NCBI GenBank assembly: GCA_040506275.1
Contig: JBEVXD010000009.1
Span: 124,001 to 188,000 of the forward strand
Length of the DNA stretch: 64,000 nt
From: Thiodiazotropha sp040506275
Lineage (GTDB): Bacteria > Pseudomonadota > Gammaproteobacteria > Chromatiales > Chromatiaceae
Direction of reading: 5' to 3'
Under the pieces are notes generated by a model. It did not search any database and was not told the origin of the DNA. It worked only from the letters and a program-made list of their open reading frames with translations. Below are positions 60,364 to 64,000 of the stretch, piece by piece. Both the position numbers and the translations under genes were made by a program. Every line of letters begins with the position of its first letter. Position 1 is the first letter of the stretch.

Positions 60364-62079
60364 CTACTCGCCGATATAACGCTTACGTTTTGATGCCTTA
60401 ACAGAGGCAATCTCGACCAGGATCATGCCATCGGTACAGCCCGCAAATTCGGGATCAACACCGAAATCGAGAAATCTTGCACCGCCCGGCTCACAGATAT
60501 CGGTGTATTGTTTAAATAGGGTGGGAATCGTCAGGTCAAACAGAGCCAACTGATTCTTCAACTCCTGCAGATCAGCATCATAGTCTTCACCACTGAACAC
60601 CTGTCCATATTCATCCCAGGTTGACTGACTGATTTGATAAGGCATCCTTGCATGACCCAAATACTCCTTGCCAGAGAAATAGCGTCGATAGAAATCCACC
60701 ATAAGATCCCTTGCGGGTTTAGGGTAGTGCGCACTGATACTCACCGGACCATACATATAACGAATTTCAGGATGGTGACGTAGATAGGCCCCCACTCCCT
60801 GCCACAGGTAGTCCAGGGCCCTGGAGCCCCAATAGCGAGGTTGGACAAAGCTTCTGCCGAGTTCGATCGATTGACGGGCATATCGTTCGAACACCTTGTC
60901 AAATTTGAACAATGAATGAGTATATAGCCCTTCATTACCCTGATTGACCAATATAGAGCCAACCTCACCTAAACGATAAGAACCGACCACTTCCAACTCG
61001 GTCTCATCCCACAGCACCAGGTGACGATAATGAAGATCGTAATTATCAGTATCCCTGCGTTTACCGGTTCCCTCCCCGACCTTGCGGAAACTCAGTTCAC
61101 GCAAGCGTCCTATCTCACGCATCAATGCACTACCCGGCTCCCAGTTCATCAGCAGAATCTGCTTACCATCACGAGTCTGACCCAGCACCTCTCCCTTGCT
61201 CAGCTCTTTTTTCAATGCCTGCCTGGACTCTGGATGTGCAATGCTCTTCTCGGTGGTAAACACCCCAGGTTTGCGTTGAGAGATACGATAGAGATGCTTA
61301 CGTACCATCTTGACCCTGGCTTTGAGGCGTATTCCTTCTACATTGAGATGAGCGAATGGAATCAGCTCTCCAACCTTAAACGCAATCGTATTGGAGCGCT
61401 GCATAAACATCTCCTGAACCAACAACAGTGCAGCAATTGGTTTATAGAGCATGGAAACCCCATAAAACAGTGGAGAGTTACGAGCATCAATGAAGATCGG
61501 CAACAGGGGCGAACCAGTACGACGTGCAAACTGCATGAAACCACTTTTCCAGCGCACATCCCTGACGCCATTGGGTCGCAAGCGGGAGACTTCACCGGCA
61601 GGGAAGATAATCACCAGCTCTTCTCGCTCCAGAGAGGCATGGATCTTTTTGACACCCTGGCGACTGGAGCCTCCTCCCATATTATCCACCGGCAACAGAA
61701 GATCCTTCAGAGGTTCAATGGAGGCGAGCAGGTCATTGGCCACAATCCGGATATCACGACGCACCCTGCTGATCATCAGAATCAAGCTCAATGCATCCAA
61801 GGCGCCCAAAGGATGGTTGGCGACAACAATGACTCGACCGCTGGAGGGGATGTTTTCCAGATCCTTATTAGATACCAGATAATCCATATCAAAGTATTCG
61901 AGGATTTTTTCGATCAGGTCGAGACCACGCAAAGCACTATGCTCTTCCAAAAACCGATTGATTTCACGCTCACGAAACAGCATACGCAAAGCCTTTAACA
62001 TGGGTTTTGTCAAAAGCGATGGCTTATTATCGAAAAATCCCGGAAAACGATTGGTCAAGACCTGCTCAATATTCAGCAC
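60364..62079 (-). CDS. Bifunctional PlsC-type / GNAT-type acyltransferase (OlsF-like)
   Basis: A 571-aa protein with two domains. The N-terminal half is a PlsC/LPLAT acyltransferase: VANHPLGALDALSLI (NHxxxxD-like motif near residue 90), IIFPAGEVSRLR (FPxG) and SPLLPIFIDARNSPLF. The C-terminal half resembles OlsB-type N-acyltransferases (ELSFRKVGEGTGKRRDTDNYD, ELGRSFVQPRYWG, FYRRYF). This order matches OlsF, which makes ornithine lipids in one polypeptide: N-acylation by the C-terminal part, O-acylation by the N-terminal part. GTG 62079 with GAGGAG 7 nt upstream is the chosen start; the frame opens 21 codons earlier. Confidence 0.82.
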   Translation of the reverse strand: MLNIEQVLTNRFPGFFDNKPSLLTKPMLKALRMLFREREINRFLEEHSALRGLDLIEKILEYFDMDYLVSNKDLENIPSSGRVIVVANHPLGALDALSLILMISRVRRDIRIVANDLLASIEPLKDLLLPVDNMGGGSSRQGVKKIHASLEREELVIIFPAGEVSRLRPNGVRDVRWKSGFMQFARRTGSPLLPIFIDARNSPLFYGVSMLYKPIAALLLVQEMFMQRSNTIAFKVGELIPFAHLNVEGIRLKARVKMVRKHLYRISQRKPGVFTTEKSIAHPESRQALKKELSKGEVLGQTRDGKQILLMNWEPGSALMREIGRLRELSFRKVGEGTGKRRDTDNYDLHYRHLVLWDETELEVVGSYRLGEVGSILVNQGNEGLYTHSLFKFDKVFERYARQSIELGRSFVQPRYWGSRALDYLWQGVGAYLRHHPEIRYMYGPVSISAHYPKPARDLMVDFYRRYFSGKEYLGHARMPYQISQSTWDEYGQVFSGEDYDADLQELKNQLALFDLTIPTLFKQYTDICEPGGARFLDFGVDPEFAGCTDGMILVEIASVKASKRKRYIGE

Positions 62080-62319
62080 AAGTAGGCTCCTCGAATTAAA
62101 ACAGGCAGATCTTAGAGGAGATAAATGACAAGGGGTTTGCACCCTTATGAGGATTAGGTGTCGGAGCCATGACCGTATTATGAATCAGGTTTAGAGGCAC
62201 CAGATTTCGATAATCGGCGCCATCAGTCACTGATGACTTACCCATTCATCGGCTGATATGTGATAATTGTTGTTTTTTCCGGGCTGGAAAGCCTGCACAC
62301 AGCTGAAACCTGATCCAAG

Positions 62320-64000
62320 ATGAATAACACACCACGCAAAATCCTAGTCACCAGCGCCCTGCCCTATGCCAATGGGCCGATCCATATAGGCCATCTGGTG
62401 GAGTATATCCAGACCGATATCTGGGTGCGTTTTCAGAAAATGCGTGGACACCAATGCTATTACGTCTGCGCTGATGATGCCCATGGAACGCCAATCATGT
62501 TGCGTGCCCGTCAGGAGGGAATAGAGCCGGAGACCCTGATCGCCCGAGTTGCCGAGGAGCATCAAGCGGACTTTTCCGAATTCCGAGTCGCTTTCGACAA
62601 CTACCACTCAACCCATTCACCAGAGAACCAGGCCTGCGCGAATACTATCTATGAGCGCAACCGGGATGGTGGCCATATCGCCAAACGAACCATCACCCAG
62701 GCCTATGATCCTGTGGAGAATATGTTCCTGCCTGACCGCTTTATCAAAGGCACCTGCCCCAAGTGTGGTGCTGAGGATCAGTATGGCGACAACTGTGAAG
62801 TCTGCGGAGCAAGTTATTCTCCTGCCGAATTGAAGAACCCGGTCTCTGCGGTCTCCGGTGCAGTTCCTGAACAGCGTGAGTCAGATCACTACTTTTTCAA
62901 GTTGGCTGATTTCGAGAGCATGCTCAAAGAGTGGACTGGCAGCGGACACGTGCAGAATGAAGTGGCCAACAAGCTGGGCGAATGGTTTGAAGCTGGTCTG
63001 CAGGAGTGGGATATCTCTCGCGATGCCCCCTACTTCGGCTTCGAAATCCCCGACCACCCAGGCAAATATTTCTATGTCTGGCTCGACGCACCCATCGGCT
63101 ACATGGCCAGCTTCCGCAATCTGTGTGATAAAACCGAAGGTCTCGATTTCGACAGCTACTGGACAGAGGGGAGTGACACCGAGCTCTATCACTTTATCGG
63201 CAAGGATATTATCTATTTCCATACCCTGTTCTGGCCGGCGATGTTACATGGTGCAGGATTCCGTACCCCCAATGCAGTCTATGCCCACGGCTTTCTGACC
63301 GTGGACGGGGCCAAGATGTCCAAATCCAGAGGTACTTTCATCAAGGCACGCACCTATCTGGATCACCTCAATCCGGAGTATCTGCGCTACTACTTTGCTG
63401 CCAAACTGGGCTCTGGTGTAGACGATATCGACCTCAATCTGGAAGACTTCGCACAACGGGTCAACAGTGACCTGGTAGGTAAGGTAGTCAACATCGCCAG
63501 TCGTTGCGCCGGATTCATCAGTAAGCGCTTCGAAGGCAAATTGGCAGAGCAGGTTGCTGAGCAGGATCTGTTTAATGATTTTGTCGCCGCAGGCAAAACC
63601 ATTGCAGATCACTATGAGAATCGTGAATTCAGTCGAGCAGTTCGTGAAATCATGGCGCTGGCTGATCGAGCTAATCAACAGATAGACGAGCAAAAGCCCT
63701 GGGTAGTCGCCAAAGAAGAGGGAGCAGAAGCTAAGTTACAGGCAATCTGCAGTGACGGTATCAACCTGTTCCGACTACTGATTGGATACCTGCGTCCAAT
63801 TCTTCCAGGCACCGCAGAAATGGCAGAGAGTTTCCTTCAGGTCGAACCCCTGACCTGGCAACAGCTGGATACTCCATTGACCAGTCATACCATCGGTAAA
63901 TTCAAGCCATTGATGACCAGAGTTGATCCAAAACATATAGAGGCCATGTTAGAGCACTCAAAAGAGGACCTGGCAGCACAAGAACAACCGAAGGCAGTTC
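62320..64000 (+). CDS. metG: Methionyl-tRNA synthetase (partial, runs off window)
   Basis: Charges tRNA-Met. The frame starts MNNTPRKILVTSALPYANGP and stays open to the window edge (560 codons visible; the family has about 670, with a C-terminal tRNA-binding domain outside). Seen: HIGHLVEYIQTDIWVRF (HIGH motif), the zinc knuckle CPKCGAEDQYGDNCEVC, YVWLDAPIGYMAS, GKDIIYFHTLFWPAML and KMSKSRGTF (KMSKS motif near residue 333). Divergent from the OlsF-like gene with a 240-bp gap. Confidence 0.97.
   Translation, partial: MNNTPRKILVTSALPYANGPIHIGHLVEYIQTDIWVRFQKMRGHQCYYVCADDAHGTPIMLRARQEGIEPETLIARVAEEHQADFSEFRVAFDNYHSTHSPENQACANTIYERNRDGGHIAKRTITQAYDPVENMFLPDRFIKGTCPKCGAEDQYGDNCEVCGASYSPAELKNPVSAVSGAVPEQRESDHYFFKLADFESMLKEWTGSGHVQNEVANKLGEWFEAGLQEWDISRDAPYFGFEIPDHPGKYFYVWLDAPIGYMASFRNLCDKTEGLDFDSYWTEGSDTELYHFIGKDIIYFHTLFWPAMLHGAGFRTPNAVYAHGFLTVDGAKMSKSRGTFIKARTYLDHLNPEYLRYYFAAKLGSGVDDIDLNLEDFAQRVNSDLVGKVVNIASRCAGFISKRFEGKLAEQVAEQDLFNDFVAAGKTIADHYENREFSRAVREIMALADRANQQIDEQKPWVVAKEEGAEAKLQAICSDGINLFRLLIGYLRPILPGTAEMAESFLQVEPLTWQQLDTPLTSHTIGKFKPLMTRVDPKHIEAMLEHSKEDLAAQEQPKAV

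Noticed and set aside
61021..61998. 325-aa plus-strand frame
   Set aside because: Fully antisense to the OlsF-like gene, whose acyltransferase motifs show the minus strand is coding; no homology in the plus frame.
1..64000. CRISPR array, tRNA/rRNA genes, insertion sequences, prophage
   Set aside because: No regularly spaced direct repeats, no cloverleaf or rRNA signature sequences, and no transposase, integrase or phage structural protein were seen.

Overview
The window reads as a chromosomal segment of a free-living or facultatively symbiotic gammaproteobacterium, probably near the sulfur-oxidising Chromatiales (for example the Sedimenticola / Thiodiazotropha neighbourhood). That placement is inferred from gene order (tkt-gap-pgk-pyk; rnpB directly upstream of mraZ; an ftsZ-lpxC-secA-argJ end to the dcw cluster), a Gram-negative envelope gene set and protein character; no 16S rRNA or marker search was possible. 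No tRNA, rRNA, CRISPR array, prophage or insertion sequence was seen.

Layout. 1-6 kb: lower glycolysis / Calvin-cycle genes on the minus strand (tkt, gapA, pgk, pyk). 6-10.6 kb: a redoxin, then the methyl cycle on the plus strand (metK, an SAH riboswitch, ahcY, metF). 11-15 kb: a hybrid histidine kinase, a PilZ protein and a Nudix-ThiE-like fusion. 15-20.4 kb: argJ, secA and an M23 peptidase on the minus strand, with the helicase-loader gene dciA divergent. 21-40 kb: lpxC and an essentially complete division and cell wall (dcw) cluster on the minus strand, running mraZ-rsmH-ftsL-ftsI-murE-murF-mraY-murD-ftsW-murG-murC-(61-aa ORF)-murB-ddl-ftsQ-ftsA-ftsZ, with a readable promoter and four-repeat MraZ operator at its head and RNase P RNA just upstream.

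40.5-47.2 kb is accessory: a 32-aa membrane peptide, a decayed TetR gene, a Cys-rich secreted protein, a basic hypothetical protein, and a four-gene minus-strand cassette (DUF2169 - thiolase-fold pseudoenzyme - DUF4150/PAAR-like protein with a His-rich C-terminus - beta-propeller) that looks like an orphan type VI secretion effector module. 47.5-64 kb mixes housekeeping genes (rmuC, mtaB, rnd, xthA, yaaA, tatD-family, galE, uppP, metG) with a BrnTA toxin-antitoxin locus whose toxin carries an early amber codon, two lipoproteins and an OlsF-like double acyltransferase. Several dispersed palindromic repeat families fill the intergenic spaces.

The strongest observations are the doubly coupled 61-aa ORF between murC and murB, the T6SS-type cassette with a ketosynthase-fold protein lacking catalytic residues, the amber-interrupted brnT beside an intact brnA, the MraZ operator, and a repeat pair in which the hairpin core is inverted relative to its flanks.
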